Assembly (NCBI RefSeq): GCF_000013565.1
Contig: NC_007802.1
Coordinates: forward strand, 434,001 to 498,000
Direction of reading: 5' to 3'
DNA: 64,000 bases
DNA from: Jannaschia sp. CCS1
GTDB lineage: Bacteria; Pseudomonadota; Alphaproteobacteria; Rhodobacterales; Rhodobacteraceae
Shown here in pieces: positions 25,549-34,446 of the stretch (position 1 is the first letter of the stretch; each line of letters opens with the position of its first letter). The notes beneath the pieces are model-generated. The model did no database searches. It worked only from the letters and a program-made list of their open reading frames with translations, and was not told the DNA's origin. Position numbers and translations under genes: made by a program.

Positions 25549-26667
25549 CTAGCCTTTGATCGCGAGTGACGGGGATAGCACATCAAGCCCCAGGGCCATG
25601 CCCACGGCGTAGTTGGTCAGCTTGCCCTCATGGGTGTTCAGACCCTCCAGCAGATGCGGATCATCGGCGCAGGCCTGTTTCCAACCCTTATCGGCCAGCG
25701 CCAGCATGAAGGGCATGGTGGCATTGCCAAGCGCAAGCGTTGAGGTCCGGGCCACTGCACCGGGCATGTTGGCAACACAATAGTGGACGACGCCATCGAC
25801 CTCATAGATCGGGTCTTGATGGGTGGTGGCCTTCGACGTCTCAAAGCATCCACCCTGATCGATGGCGACGTCGACGATGACAGCGCCCGGGTTCATCGTC
25901 GACAGTTGGTCCTTCGTCACCAGTTTGGGCGCCGCAGCTCCGGGGATCAGAACCGCACCGATGACCATATCCGCTGTCGTGATCAGTTGCGCTGTTGCAT
26001 CGGCGCTGGCGTAACGCGTCTTGAACGCACCGCGATAGGCATCATCCAGATACCGCAGACGTGGGAGCGAGCGATCAAGGATGGTAACATCCGCGCCCAT
26101 ACCGGCCGCCACACGCGCTGCCTGCGTGCCGACAACGCCGCCGCCAATCACGACGACCTCCGCCGGACCAACCCCGGGGACACCGCCCATCAGCACGCCG
26201 CCCCCCCCGTTGGCCTTTTGCAGCGCCCAGGACCCAACCTGAGGTGCCAACCGTCCCGCGACCTCCGACATAGGGGCCAGCAGGGGCAGGCCGCCGGTGC
26301 GGTCCGTCACCGTTTCATAGGCGATGGCCGTGACGCCGCTTTGCAGAAGGTCGGCGGTTTGGTCGGGATCGGGCGCAAGGTGGAGGTAAGTGAACAGGAT
26401 CTGACCCTTACGCAGCATGGCGCGTTCAACGGCTTGGGGTTCCTTGACCTTAACGATCATCTGGGCCGCGGCGAAAACGTCCTTGGCCGTGGCGGCGATC
26501 TCTGCCCCTGCTGCGGTGTAATCCTCATCCGTGAAGCCAGCGCCCGTGCCAGCCCCGGCCTGCATGGTCACCCGGTGGCCGTGAACGACGGCCTCGCGCG
26601 CGGCGGCGGGCGTGATCCCGACACGAAATTCCTGCGGTTTGATCTCTGTGGGGCATCCGATATGCAT
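25549..26667 (-). CDS. ald: Alanine dehydrogenase
   Basis: This 372-residue NAD-dependent enzyme interconverts L-alanine and pyruvate plus ammonium. Landmarks: [34 protein letters not shown] with the catalytic lysine region, [13 protein letters not shown] with the catalytic histidine, the Rossmann motif [20 protein letters not shown] and [20 protein letters not shown]. The ATG at 26667 begins the family N-terminus; longer frames run into the divergent regulator. An Lrp/AsnC gene starts 121 bases away on the other strand, and an inverted repeat lies between them. Confidence 0.96.
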   Translation of the reverse strand: MHIGCPTEIKPQEFRVGITPAAAREAVVHGHRVTMQAGAGTGAGFTDEDYTAAGAEIAATAKDVFAAAQMIVKVKEPQAVERAMLRKGQILFTYLHLAPDPDQTADLLQSGVTAIAYETVTDRTGGLPLLAPMSEVAGRLAPQVGSWALQKANGGGGVLMGGVPGVGPAEVVVIGGGVVGTQAARVAAGMGADVTILDRSLPRLRYLDDAYRGAFKTRYASADATAQLITTADMVIGAVLIPGAAAPKLVTKDQLSTMNPGAVIVDVAIDQGGCFETSKATTHQDPIYEVDGVVHYCVANMPGAVARTSTLALGNATMPFMLALADKGWKQACADDPHLLEGLNTHEGKLTNYAVGMALGLDVLSPSLAIKG

Positions 26668-26744
26668 GTGTTGTTCCTCCCGAACACGAACCATCTGAGC
26701 GGAAAATACGCCCGGCCACGTGGAATTGCTTTGAAACGTCGCGC

Positions 26745-26764
26745 GCGTGTGAGCGATAACACGC
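26745..26764. promoter_or_regulatory. Inverted repeat in the ald / Lrp-type regulator intergenic region
   Basis: GCGTGT (26745-26750) and ACACGC (26759-26764) form a perfect 6-bp inverted repeat 8 bases apart, 24 bases before the regulator start. Lrp/AsnC proteins often bind such repeats to control the divergent alanine dehydrogenase gene. The site is an inference from position and symmetry. Confidence 0.35.
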
Positions 26765-26788
26765 AAGATTTTTGTGTAGAGGTGAGCA

Positions 26789-27271
26789 ATGACGCGAGAA
26801 ATCACCAAAGAGGTGGAGTTGGACGCGATGGATGTCGCGATCCTGCAGGCATTGCAGCGGCAGGGCCGAATAACCCATGCGGATCTGTCGGAGAAGGTGA
26901 ATCTGTCGCCCTCGGCCTGCCACAGACGGGTTCAGCGGCTGGAGGCGTCTGGCGTAATCCGCGACTACGTAGCGTTGGTGAGCCCGCGTGCGGTAGGGCG
27001 GGTGACAACGGTGTTTGTGGAGATCAAATTGCAGGGTCAATCCGATGAGACGTTCGATGCGTTCGAGAAGGCGGTGGCCCGTGTGCCGGATGTGTTGGAG
27101 TGTCACCTGATGGCGGGCTCCGCCGACTACCTCCTGAAGGTTGTCGCGCGCGATTCTGAGGATTTTGCGCGCATCCATCGCCAGCATTTGGCGCGGCTCC
27201 CCGGTGTGGCGCAGTTGCAGTCGAGCTTTGCGTTGAAGACGGTGTTCAAGACGACCGCTTTGCCCGTGTAG
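26789..27271 (+). CDS. Lrp/AsnC family transcriptional regulator
   Basis: The 160-residue regulator has an N-terminal helix-turn-helix (DAMDVAILQALQRQGRITHADLSEKVNLSPSACHRRVQRL, in order) and the RAM ligand-binding domain (RVTTVFVEIKLQGQSDETFD to AGSADYLLKVVARD). It is divergent from ald and so is likely the alanine-responsive activator of ald, like BkdR/AldR proteins, as inferred from context. No start conflict: ATG at 26789. Confidence 0.92.
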   Translation: MTREITKEVELDAMDVAILQALQRQGRITHADLSEKVNLSPSACHRRVQRLEASGVIRDYVALVSPRAVGRVTTVFVEIKLQGQSDETFDAFEKAVARVPDVLECHLMAGSADYLLKVVARDSEDFARIHRQHLARLPGVAQLQSSFALKTVFKTTALPV

Positions 27272-27284
27272 GGCTCAGACCGGT

Positions 27285-27626
27285 TTAAAAGACGGCGCGG
27301 ACGATCAGAAACGACACCATGCCTGCGACAACAGCCCAGATCGGGCTTTTGCGCCAGTAACCGACGCTCATCGCGGCGATGGCTCCGACAAGATGCGGTG
27401 GGCTGAGCGCGCCCTCTGTGGTCGTGGGCCAGACAACCAGAGGTGTCACCAGCGCGGGCAGGATCGCCACCGGCGTATAGCGCAGGTGCCGCAGAAGCCA
27501 CGCCGGAAGCGCGCGGTTTCCGATCAGGCCCAGAAACGACAGGCGGATCAGGTAGGTGGCCACGCCGAGCGTGGCGATGATGAACCAGATTTCTCCGGCA
27601 CTCCAATGGTCCGTCACGGAAGTCAT
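27285..27626 (-). CDS. azlD: AzlD family branched-chain amino acid exporter subunit
   Basis: The 113-residue membrane protein has the AzlD pattern: GVATYLIRLSFLGLIGNRAL and LRYTPVAILPALVTPLVVW, with four hydrophobic stretches. AzlC-AzlD pairs export branched-chain amino acids or analogues. The ATG at 27626 (MTSVTDHW) overlaps the end of azlC by four bases (ATGA). The longer frame that reads into azlC is not used. Confidence 0.88.
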   Translation of the reverse strand: MTSVTDHWSAGEIWFIIATLGVATYLIRLSFLGLIGNRALPAWLLRHLRYTPVAILPALVTPLVVWPTTTEGALSPPHLVGAIAAMSVGYWRKSPIWAVVAGMVSFLIVRAVF

Positions 27627-28345
27627 CGTTGCCCCATCCGTCGTTCCACCTCGGCCCCAACCATCATCGCGCCGATACCTGCGGGCAGTAGCCCGAGTTT
27701 GTAAGGCAGCCCTGCGAAGATCAATGCCAGGATGATCGAGGCCAGTGCAGCCACGATGTGGGCAGGTGTGCGCAGGGCCGGCGCGACCAAGGCGATGAAG
27801 GTGACGGGCACAGCGAATTCCAGACCCCATTGCGTGGGAATGGAACTGCCCAACAGCGCGCCGATAAAGGTGGTGACAATCCAGATCGGGATGATCGGCA
27901 GGCACGCGCCAAAGAAGTACCCCAGCTTCTGCGGCAGCGTCATCTGCGGCTCGGCCTCGTATTTCAGGACCGAGACGGCATAGGTCTGGTCGACGTTCAT
28001 GTAGCCCACAAGCGCGCGCTGCCACAGGGACGCGGCCCCCAGATGCGGCGCGAGGGAGGCCGAATACATCGCCATGCGCAGGTTCACCGCGATGGCCGAG
28101 AGCAGGACGATGATGGTCGGTGCCTCATCCAGCATCAGTTGCAGGGCGGCAAACTGCGATGCGCCCGCGATGATGACGACGGAGAAGCCCATGACTTGTG
28201 CGATGTTGAGCCCGGCTTCCGTCCCGACGACACCGAAGAGCATACCGAAGGGGCCTGCGACAAACAGGAATGGCCCGCAATCGCGCGCCCCGCGCCAGAA
28301 GGCGCTCCGTGTCTTAAAATCACGAGAGGTGGTCTCGGGTGTCAT
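27623..28345 (-). CDS. azlC: AzlC family branched-chain amino acid exporter subunit
   Basis: The 240-residue protein has six to eight membrane segments and the AzlC features GPFLFVAGPFGMLFGVVGTEAG, AGASQFAALQLMLDEAP and NLRMAMYSASLAPHLG. It forms the large subunit of the exporter whose small subunit azlD overlaps it. The ATG at 28345 is close to mobA on the other strand, 54 bases away. Confidence 0.9.
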   Translation of the reverse strand: MTPETTSRDFKTRSAFWRGARDCGPFLFVAGPFGMLFGVVGTEAGLNIAQVMGFSVVIIAGASQFAALQLMLDEAPTIIVLLSAIAVNLRMAMYSASLAPHLGAASLWQRALVGYMNVDQTYAVSVLKYEAEPQMTLPQKLGYFFGACLPIIPIWIVTTFIGALLGSSIPTQWGLEFAVPVTFIALVAPALRTPAHIVAALASIILALIFAGLPYKLGLLPAGIGAMMVGAEVERRMGQR

Positions 28346-28398
28346 GGTGGGTCAGTATCTACAATGAATGGTCCATCGGTAGACCTGCTGAGTGGGGG

Positions 28399-28965
28399 AT
28401 GCAATTGGGACAACATGATATCCCGGCCGTGATTTTGGCCGGAGGGCAGGGGCGACGGATCGGTGGCGATAAGGCTTGCGTGTTGTTGGGGGGCAAACCG
28501 CTCTGGCGTCATGTGCTGGACCGGGTGGAACCGCAAGTGGCCCGGGTGGCCGTCAATGCAAGCGTACCGTTTGGCGGACGACCCTTCGTAGCCGACGACG
28601 TGCCAGGGATGGGACCTTTGGGTGGGATTTTGGCGGCAATGATCTGGGCGAAAGGCCAAGGGGCGGACCGGGTGCTGACGGTCGCCGTGGACACGCCGTT
28701 TCTACCGTCGGACCTGGCGGAGCGGATGTGCGCGGCCACGGGGCGCATCGTTGTGGCCAAGACCACCGATGGGCTACACGGGACAACGGCTGTGTGGGAT
28801 GTCGGGCTGGCGGATGACTTGCGCTGGGCATTGGACGCCGGGACGCGGAAGGTGACTGATTGGGCCAACGGCGTCGGTATCGCGCCGGTCGTGTTTCAGG
28901 ATGCCAGCGCGTTCTTCAATGTGAACACGCCGGAAGATCTGGCCGCAGCCGAGGCCCGTTTGTGA
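28399..28965 (+). CDS. mobA: Molybdenum cofactor guanylyltransferase MobA
   Basis: The 188-residue enzyme joins GMP from GTP to molybdopterin to make the bis-MGD cofactor of many oxidoreductases. The nucleotide-binding loop VILAGGQGRRIGGDKACVLL and the metal-binding VAVDTPFLPSDL are seen, and the C-terminus ends FFNVNTPEDLAAAEARL as in the family. I take the ATG at 28399, since it starts two residues before the usual family N-terminus. The stop overlaps the next gene (GTGA). Confidence 0.92.
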   Translation: MQLGQHDIPAVILAGGQGRRIGGDKACVLLGGKPLWRHVLDRVEPQVARVAVNASVPFGGRPFVADDVPGMGPLGGILAAMIWAKGQGADRVLTVAVDTPFLPSDLAERMCAATGRIVVAKTTDGLHGTTAVWDVGLADDLRWALDAGTRKVTDWANGVGIAPVVFQDASAFFNVNTPEDLAAAEARL

Positions 28966-29819
28966 GCGGGTTTGACACGGTCGCAATGGTGGATTGGTCG
29001 GCACGGTCCGCCCCGTCACCAGCAAAACCCACAAAGGACTCGATCTTCATGGGCGTTTCGCGCTCAGGCCGCGAAGTGGTGAGCTACTACCGAACGCGGA
29101 TCGCAGCGATGCGGGTGCTGACGGGGCTTTTGGACGGTGAATTGCGCGCGGGGCGGCGGGTGTTGGTTGGTTTCGATTTTCCGTTTGGCTATCCGCAGGG
29201 TTTCGCCCGCGCCGTGACTGGGCATGATGATCCGCTGCGTGTGTGGGAGTGGATGGCGGCCGCGATCAGGGATGATGACCGCAATCGCAACAACCGTTGG
29301 GACGTCGCGAAGATGTTGAACGGGATGTTCCCCGGAGTCGGGCCGTTTTGGGGGTGTCCGGCAGGTGTCGCCACGGACGTGCTGCCTGCCAAAGGACGTG
29401 CGCGGCGAGGACATGGAATGGAGGAGCGGCGCGACGTGGAACGACGACTGCCCCGGGCGCAGCCCTGTTGGAAGTTATTCACGACAGGCTCCGTCGGATC
29501 CCAAGTGCTGATGGGCCTGCCCCATGTGCAGAGATTGCGTGAACGCTACGGGACGGCCTTGTCGGTATCGCCGTTCGAGGCGCCAGACACGCCGATTGTT
29601 CTGGCTGAAATCTATCCGGGTCTGATCGATGCTGCGGTGAAGTCGCGAGTGGCAGATGGTGAAATTTTGGACGCGGTGCAGGTGCGGCTGGTGGCGCGGG
29701 CCTTCGCGTCGCTCAAGCCAGCGCATCTGGACGCGATGTTGCAGGAAGGTGACCTGGAAGAGGGCTGGATCCTCGGCCTCGGCCATGAGGCGGCGCTGAT
29801 CGCGGGGTTAGACCCATGA
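28962..29819 (+). CDS. Conserved unknown protein coupled to mobA (DUF429-like features)
   Basis: The 285-residue product starts with GTG overlapping the mobA stop. It opens with an acidic residue in a beta strand (VAMVDWSARSAPSP) and has VLVGFDFPFGYPQGFARAV, then a conserved AEIYPGLIDAAVK and ILDAVQVRLVARAFASL. The D...D/FPFG spacing recalls DUF429-type predicted RNase-H-fold proteins, but this is a guess. Roseobacter relatives are often labelled molybdopterin guanine dinucleotide synthesis because of their place next to mobA; no evidence in the sequence proves that. It overlaps the EamA gene by ATGA. Confidence 0.7.
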   Translation: MSGFDTVAMVDWSARSAPSPAKPTKDSIFMGVSRSGREVVSYYRTRIAAMRVLTGLLDGELRAGRRVLVGFDFPFGYPQGFARAVTGHDDPLRVWEWMAAAIRDDDRNRNNRWDVAKMLNGMFPGVGPFWGCPAGVATDVLPAKGRARRGHGMEERRDVERRLPRAQPCWKLFTTGSVGSQVLMGLPHVQRLRERYGTALSVSPFEAPDTPIVLAEIYPGLIDAAVKSRVADGEILDAVQVRLVARAFASLKPAHLDAMLQEGDLEEGWILGLGHEAALIAGLDP

Positions 29820-30697
29820 CGGCGCGCAGCGTGGGGTTCGGGCTGCTCCTGGCGGCGTTCGGCACGGTGGTACTGACGCCAGACGCGATGTTGATGCGAC
29901 TCTCTGGTATGGACGGTGTGCAGATGTTGGGCTGGCGCTCGACCCTCATGGGATGCGTTTTGATCGCCGCGTGGGCGGGCAGTCGGGTGGGGCAGTGGCG
30001 CGCGGATGCGGCGCTGATCTTCTCGGGCGGCGGTCTCGCGATTGCGCTGTGCCAGGGGGTGAACGGCGCCTTGTTCACCTTCGGGATCGTCGGTGCGCCG
30101 GTGACGATTGTGCTTCTGGGCGTGGCGACTGTGCCGATTTTCGCAGCGATCTTTTCCTGGACCTTGATGGGGGAAGCGACGGGACGGGCCACCTGGGTGA
30201 CGATTGTTGTCGTGCTGGCGGGCATCACGATTGCCGTCTTCGGCAAAGGCGATGGCGGAGTAGAGGCGGGGGCGATCAAGGGCGCGCTTTACGGGCTGGG
30301 GGTCGCGATATGTTTGGCGCTGTCGTTTGTCTTGATCCGGCGAATGGGCGACGTGCCGATTTTGCCGACCGTGGGGCTTGGCGCGTTGGGCGCAGGCGCA
30401 GTGGGGATCGCGCTGACTGGTTCCGACCTGATGGGCGGAGACGTGGTCCTCTGGCCGATCCTGCTGACCGGGGCGGTGGTCTTGCCGGTCAGTTTCTTCT
30501 GCCTGTCGCTGGCATCACGCTACACTGCGGCGGCGAATGTGAGCCTTTTGTTGCTGTTGGAAACCGTGCTGGGACCGCTGTGGGTCTGGCTTGCGGTCGG
30601 CGAGGCCCCCACGCCAATGATGCTTGGCGGTGGGGCCATCGTTGTGGCCAGCCTATCGGTGTATCTGGTCCACCAAAGGCTTACTGCAGGTCGCTGA
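29816..30697 (+). CDS. EamA/DMT superfamily transporter
   Basis: This 293-residue protein has about ten membrane helices and the double EamA repeat of drug/metabolite exporters: the first ends near GMVTIVVVLAGITIAVFGKG-like sequence and the second begins near GALYGLGVAICLALSFVLI, with LLLLLETVLGPLWVWLAVGE at the C-terminal end. The substrate is unknown. It overlaps the previous gene by ATGA, and its last 17 bases overlap the end of the convergent PatB-type gene. Confidence 0.88.
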   Translation: MTARSVGFGLLLAAFGTVVLTPDAMLMRLSGMDGVQMLGWRSTLMGCVLIAAWAGSRVGQWRADAALIFSGGGLAIALCQGVNGALFTFGIVGAPVTIVLLGVATVPIFAAIFSWTLMGEATGRATWVTIVVVLAGITIAVFGKGDGGVEAGAIKGALYGLGVAICLALSFVLIRRMGDVPILPTVGLGALGAGAVGIALTGSDLMGGDVVLWPILLTGAVVLPVSFFCLSLASRYTAAANVSLLLLLETVLGPLWVWLAVGEAPTPMMLGGGAIVVASLSVYLVHQRLTAGR

Positions 30698-31850
30698 ACG
30701 CCGCCTTCATGCGCGTCACGGCATCTTCAATCACGGCACGGGGCGCGGCGATGTTGAAGCGCAGGAAGCTGTCACCCCCTTTGCCGAAGGTGGGCCCATG
30801 GTTTGCGGCGATCTTGGCGGAGGAGGTGACACGCGCCGTGAACTCATCCTTGGTCATCCCGGTGCCGGAAAAGTCGACCCACGCAAGGTAGGTGGATTCG
30901 AGGGCCATGGACCGAAGTCCGGGAATGGCGTTGATCCCCTCATCAAAGACGCGGGCATTCTCGGCCAGATAAGCGCGCAACTCGTCCAGCCACTCTGCCC
31001 CCTCGGGGGAATAGGCCGCGGTGACCATGAACAGGCCAAATGAGTTTGGTGACATGCCCAACGCCGCCATTCGGCCCGCGAATGTCGCGCGCAGGGTGTC
31101 GTCGGCGATGATGACATTCCCGATATGGGAGCCCGCGATGTTGAAGGTCTTGGTGGCCGCCGTCATCATCACCAGCCGGTCTTCGATCCCGTCGATATGG
31201 GCCATGGGAATGTGGGTCTGACCGGGCATGGTGAGGTCATGGTGAATCTCGTCCGATACAAGGATCAGGTCATGACGCCGTGCGAAATCCGCGATGCCTT
31301 CCAACTCCTCGCGCGTCCAGACACGTCCCCCGGGATTATGCGGCGAACACAGCACCAGCATCTTCTCATGCCCCTTCATCTGCGTATCAAAGGCCTCAAA
31401 ATCGAGGGTCAGGCGACCGTCCACGATTGGCATCTCCAACTCACACAGGTCACGGGCCGAGGCGTTAATGACCTTGGCGAACGCATGATAGACCGGGGTG
31501 AAAAGGACCACCCCGTCACCCGGCGCGGTGAAAGCATCGATGCACATGGACGTGCCGTTCACCAGCCCATGGGTGGAGAAGATGTGCGAGGGGTCCACGC
31601 TCCACCCGTGACGCTCCTGCATCCACCAACAGATGGCAGCGCGATATTTACTGTCATCGCCGAAATAGCCGTAGACGCCATGGGCGTGCATGTCGGCCAC
31701 CGCATCCTGCACGCATTGCGGCGGGCGGAAGTCCATGTCAGCCACCCACATCGAGATCCCGTCGTCGGGCGAGACACCGTACAGCGTCTCCATCATGTCC
31801 CATTTCGTGCAATGGGTGCCACGGCGGTCGATGATCTCATCAAATGACAT
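30681..31850 (-). CDS. PatB/MalY-type cystathionine C-S lyase (PLP)
   Basis: The 389-residue aminotransferase-fold enzyme is of the PatB/MalY group, which cleave cystathionine or other cysteine S-conjugates. Landmarks: WVADMDFRPPQCVQDA, FTPVYHAFAKVINAS, LCSPHNPGGRVWTREEL, VSDEIHHDLTMPGQTH and the PLP lysine K234 in TAATKTFNIAGSHIGN. Length is typical. Some roseobacter relatives act in sulfur metabolism such as methionine or DMSP-derived thiols, but that is not shown here. The last 17 bases overlap the convergent EamA gene. Confidence 0.9.
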   Translation of the reverse strand: MSFDEIIDRRGTHCTKWDMMETLYGVSPDDGISMWVADMDFRPPQCVQDAVADMHAHGVYGYFGDDSKYRAAICWWMQERHGWSVDPSHIFSTHGLVNGTSMCIDAFTAPGDGVVLFTPVYHAFAKVINASARDLCELEMPIVDGRLTLDFEAFDTQMKGHEKMLVLCSPHNPGGRVWTREELEGIADFARRHDLILVSDEIHHDLTMPGQTHIPMAHIDGIEDRLVMMTAATKTFNIAGSHIGNVIIADDTLRATFAGRMAALGMSPNSFGLFMVTAAYSPEGAEWLDELRAYLAENARVFDEGINAIPGLRSMALESTYLAWVDFSGTGMTKDEFTARVTSSAKIAANHGPTFGKGGDSFLRFNIAAPRAVIEDAVTRMKAAFSDLQ

Positions 31851-31991
31851 GGGCGTCTCCTTGAATACCTAGGGCGACCCTAGCGTTTGGTCGTGGGGCT
31901 GCAAGGGCGGCGTCCGTTCGGATTAGATAATTGAAGCCCGGGACGGCAGAGGGTCTTTCCCGGGGACGTTGTTTCGCATACATCCACGCCC

Positions 31992-32516
31992 ATGAAGCTT
32001 CCGATCCTGATCCATCCCGACCCGCGCCTGAAGAAGGTCGCCGCGCCCGTGCCTGATGTCACGGACGAGTTGCGCGCCTTGGCCGACAATATGCTCAGCA
32101 CGATGTACGACGCCCCCGGCATTGGCCTGGCTGCGCCGCAAGTGGGCGTGGGGCAGCGGTTGATCGTGCTGGATTGCGAGAAGGGCGATGATGTCACGCC
32201 GCGTCCATTGGCGATGTTCAACCCAGAGGTCATCGCCTCCTCCGACGAGATGAACACCTATGATGAAGGGTGCCTGTCGATCCCCGATATCTATGCCGAC
32301 GTGACCCGGCCTGAGGCCGTGACCGTCCGGTGGATGGATGTGAACGGGGCTGAGCAGGAAGAGACGTTTGACGGCCTGTGGGCCACCTGCGTGCAGCACG
32401 AGATCGATCATCTGGAGGGAAAGCTTTTCATCGACTACCTCAGCGGGCTGAAGCGGCAGCTGATCACGCGCAAGATGGTGAAGTTGAAGCGCGACCGAGC
32501 GCGCGAAGGCGCGTGA
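31992..32516 (+). CDS. def: Peptide deformylase 1 (canonical)
   Basis: The 174-residue metalloenzyme removes the formyl group from nascent proteins. All three family motifs are intact: GIGLAAPQ (43-50), EGCLS with metal ligand C94 (92-96) and HEIDH with H136, E137 and H140. It is the first of three tandem def-like genes before fmt, and its stop overlaps the next start by GTGA. An intergenic region of 141 bases upstream probably carries the promoter. Confidence 0.96.
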   Translation: MKLPILIHPDPRLKKVAAPVPDVTDELRALADNMLSTMYDAPGIGLAAPQVGVGQRLIVLDCEKGDDVTPRPLAMFNPEVIASSDEMNTYDEGCLSIPDIYADVTRPEAVTVRWMDVNGAEQEETFDGLWATCVQHEIDHLEGKLFIDYLSGLKRQLITRKMVKLKRDRAREGA

Positions 32517-32998
32517 GTGTCCGGCGGGTCCTGCTGTGGCCCGATCCGCTGTTGTCGGTCGTTTGCGATGCGGTCGTGGCCGTTGATCCCGAGTTGATCA
32601 AAGACCTGTTCGATACGATGTACGCCGCGAAAGGACGGGGCCTCGCCGCGCCACAGATCGGTGTGTTGCAGCGGGTCTTCGTGGTGGATGTGACTTGGAA
32701 AGAGGGCGCGCGCGATCCGCGTGTGTTCATCAACCCGGTGGTGCGGGACAGCGGCGAGGACATGCGCAGCATGGAGGAGCAGTGCCTGTCCATTCCCGAC
32801 CTGCCGATGCAAGTTACACGGCCCACCACCCTCACGCTTGACTGGGAAACGCCCGAAGGGCGCAAAACAACGGGCACGTTCGACGGCAACCTTGCGCGCT
32901 GTATCCTCCATGAACTGGACCACCTGGACGGAACGGTCATCTTCGACCACCAATCCCCAGCGCGGCGCGCAGAACTGGAAGCGGCTTATGCCGATTAG
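32513..32998 (+). CDS. Peptide deformylase 2 (non-canonical motif 2)
   Basis: The 161-residue protein is a second peptide deformylase with GRGLAAPQ (41-48), EQCLS in place of EGCLS (C91 kept) and HELDH (H133, E134, H137). The metal ligands and catalytic glutamate are therefore present and the enzyme is likely active, with a glycine to glutamine change in motif 2, a change seen in type III or divergent deformylases. The GTG start overlaps the def1 stop. Its own stop overlaps the start of the third gene by 11 bases. Confidence 0.88.
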   Translation: MSVRRVLLWPDPLLSVVCDAVVAVDPELIKDLFDTMYAAKGRGLAAPQIGVLQRVFVVDVTWKEGARDPRVFINPVVRDSGEDMRSMEEQCLSIPDLPMQVTRPTTLTLDWETPEGRKTTGTFDGNLARCILHELDHLDGTVIFDHQSPARRAELEAAYAD

Positions 32999-33482
32999 GC
33001 CTTTCGTCCCCTATCCAGACAAGCGTTTGCGCACGATGGCAGAGACCGTAGGACCTGTCACCGACGCCCATCGGGAGATCTGGCAGGACATGATCGACAC
33101 GATGGATGCGATGCCGGGCGTCGGCCTGGCCGCGCCACAGATCGGGGTCATGCTGCGCCTCGCGGTCGTGGATGCCAGCGATGACCGCGGTCAAGCGATC
33201 CGCATGGCCGACCCGGAGATCATCAGCGCCTCAGATGAGATGAACACCTACCCTGAGGGGTCGCCAAACCTGCCGGGTGTGACGGCCAAAATCACGCGTC
33301 CCGCCCGCGTCACCGTCGCTTTCACCGATCATATGGGCCTGCGTGTGCGGCAGGAGTTCGTGGACCTCTGGGCCACGTCCGTCCAGCACCAGATCGACCA
33401 TCTGGCGGGCAAAGTGTATGTCGATCACCTCAGCCGAACGAAGCGCGAGATGGTGATCAAGAAATCCCGGAGGGGCAGCTGA
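32988..33482 (+). CDS. Peptide deformylase-like protein, catalytic residues lost
   Basis: The 164-residue protein has the deformylase fold and motif 1 GVGLAAPQ (44-51), but motif 2 reads EGSPN instead of EGCLS, so the metal-ligand cysteine is replaced by S92, and motif 3 reads HQIDH with Q135 in place of the catalytic glutamate. Both histidines (H134, H138) remain. It cannot be a normal deformylase and may be a regulatory or scaffold pseudoenzyme. It overlaps def2 by 11 bases and its TGA overlaps the fmt ATG, so it is tightly bound into the operon. Confidence 0.9.
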   Translation: MPIRPFVPYPDKRLRTMAETVGPVTDAHREIWQDMIDTMDAMPGVGLAAPQIGVMLRLAVVDASDDRGQAIRMADPEIISASDEMNTYPEGSPNLPGVTAKITRPARVTVAFTDHMGLRVRQEFVDLWATSVQHQIDHLAGKVYVDHLSRTKREMVIKKSRRGS

Positions 33483-34387
33483 TGCGGATCATCTTCATGG
33501 GGACGCCCGACTTTTCCGTCCCGGTTCTGGACGCGCTGGTGGCCGCAGAGCATGAGGTCGTCGCGGTCTATTCGCAACCTCCACGCCCCGCGGGACGCGG
33601 CAAGAGGGACCGCCCCAGTCCTGTGCAGGCGCGGGCAGAGACCTTGGGGCTAACCGTGCGGAATCCGGTCAGCCTGAAAAGCACAGAAGAGCAGTCGGCT
33701 CTTGCAGACTTGAACGCGGATGTCGCGGTCGTCGTGGCCTACGGCCTGATCCTGCCGCAAGCGGTGCTTGATGCACCCGCGCGTGGGTGTCTCAATATCC
33801 ACGCCTCCCTGCTCCCGCGCTGGCGTGGGGCCGCGCCCATTCATCGGGCGATCATGGCAGGCGATACCATGACAGGCGTGTGTATCATGCAGATGGAAGC
33901 CGGCCTTGATACGGGTCCCGTCCTGCTGCGCCGCGAGACATCCATTGGGGCGGAGGACACAACCGGCACGCTCCACGACAGGCTTTCGGCCATAGGGGCA
34001 AAGGCAATCGTGGACGCGCTCTCTCAACTGGACGAGCTGACCCCCAAACCGCAGCCGGACGATGGCGTCACCTATGCCACAAAGATTGATAAATCCGAGG
34101 CAAAGGTGGATTGGACCGCCCCGGCCCCCCATATCAATCGTCAGATCCTTGGCCTGTCGCCCTTCCCGGGTGCCTGGACCATGGCGGGCGGCAAGCGCCT
34201 GAAACTGTTGCAGAGCCGCGTTGCGAACGGCACGGGCGCCCTTGGTGAGGTGTTGCACGGGCTAACCGTGGCCTGCGGCGACGGAGCGGTGGAGATCTCG
34301 CGCGTTCAGCCTGAGGGCAAAGGCGCGATGGATGCGAAAGACTGGCTCTTGGGTGCGCGGATCGCGCCGGGGACGGTTTTGGAGTAA
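33482..34387 (+). CDS. fmt: Methionyl-tRNA formyltransferase
   Basis: The 301-residue enzyme formylates initiator Met-tRNA using 10-formyl-THF. The N-terminal [19 protein letters not shown] and the hydrolase-family signature [20 protein letters not shown] are intact, and the C-terminal domain starts around [16 protein letters not shown]. It shares bases with the stop of the third deformylase gene (TGATG), completing the def-def-def-fmt operon. Confidence 0.96.
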   Translation: MRIIFMGTPDFSVPVLDALVAAEHEVVAVYSQPPRPAGRGKRDRPSPVQARAETLGLTVRNPVSLKSTEEQSALADLNADVAVVVAYGLILPQAVLDAPARGCLNIHASLLPRWRGAAPIHRAIMAGDTMTGVCIMQMEAGLDTGPVLLRRETSIGAEDTTGTLHDRLSAIGAKAIVDALSQLDELTPKPQPDDGVTYATKIDKSEAKVDWTAPAPHINRQILGLSPFPGAWTMAGGKRLKLLQSRVANGTGALGEVLHGLTVACGDGAVEISRVQPEGKGAMDAKDWLLGARIAPGTVLE

Positions 34388-34446
34388 GATGGGCTGCGGC
34401 CCGACGTTCAATTGGGGCTGAACACCCCGGGCAATCGGAGGACCCC

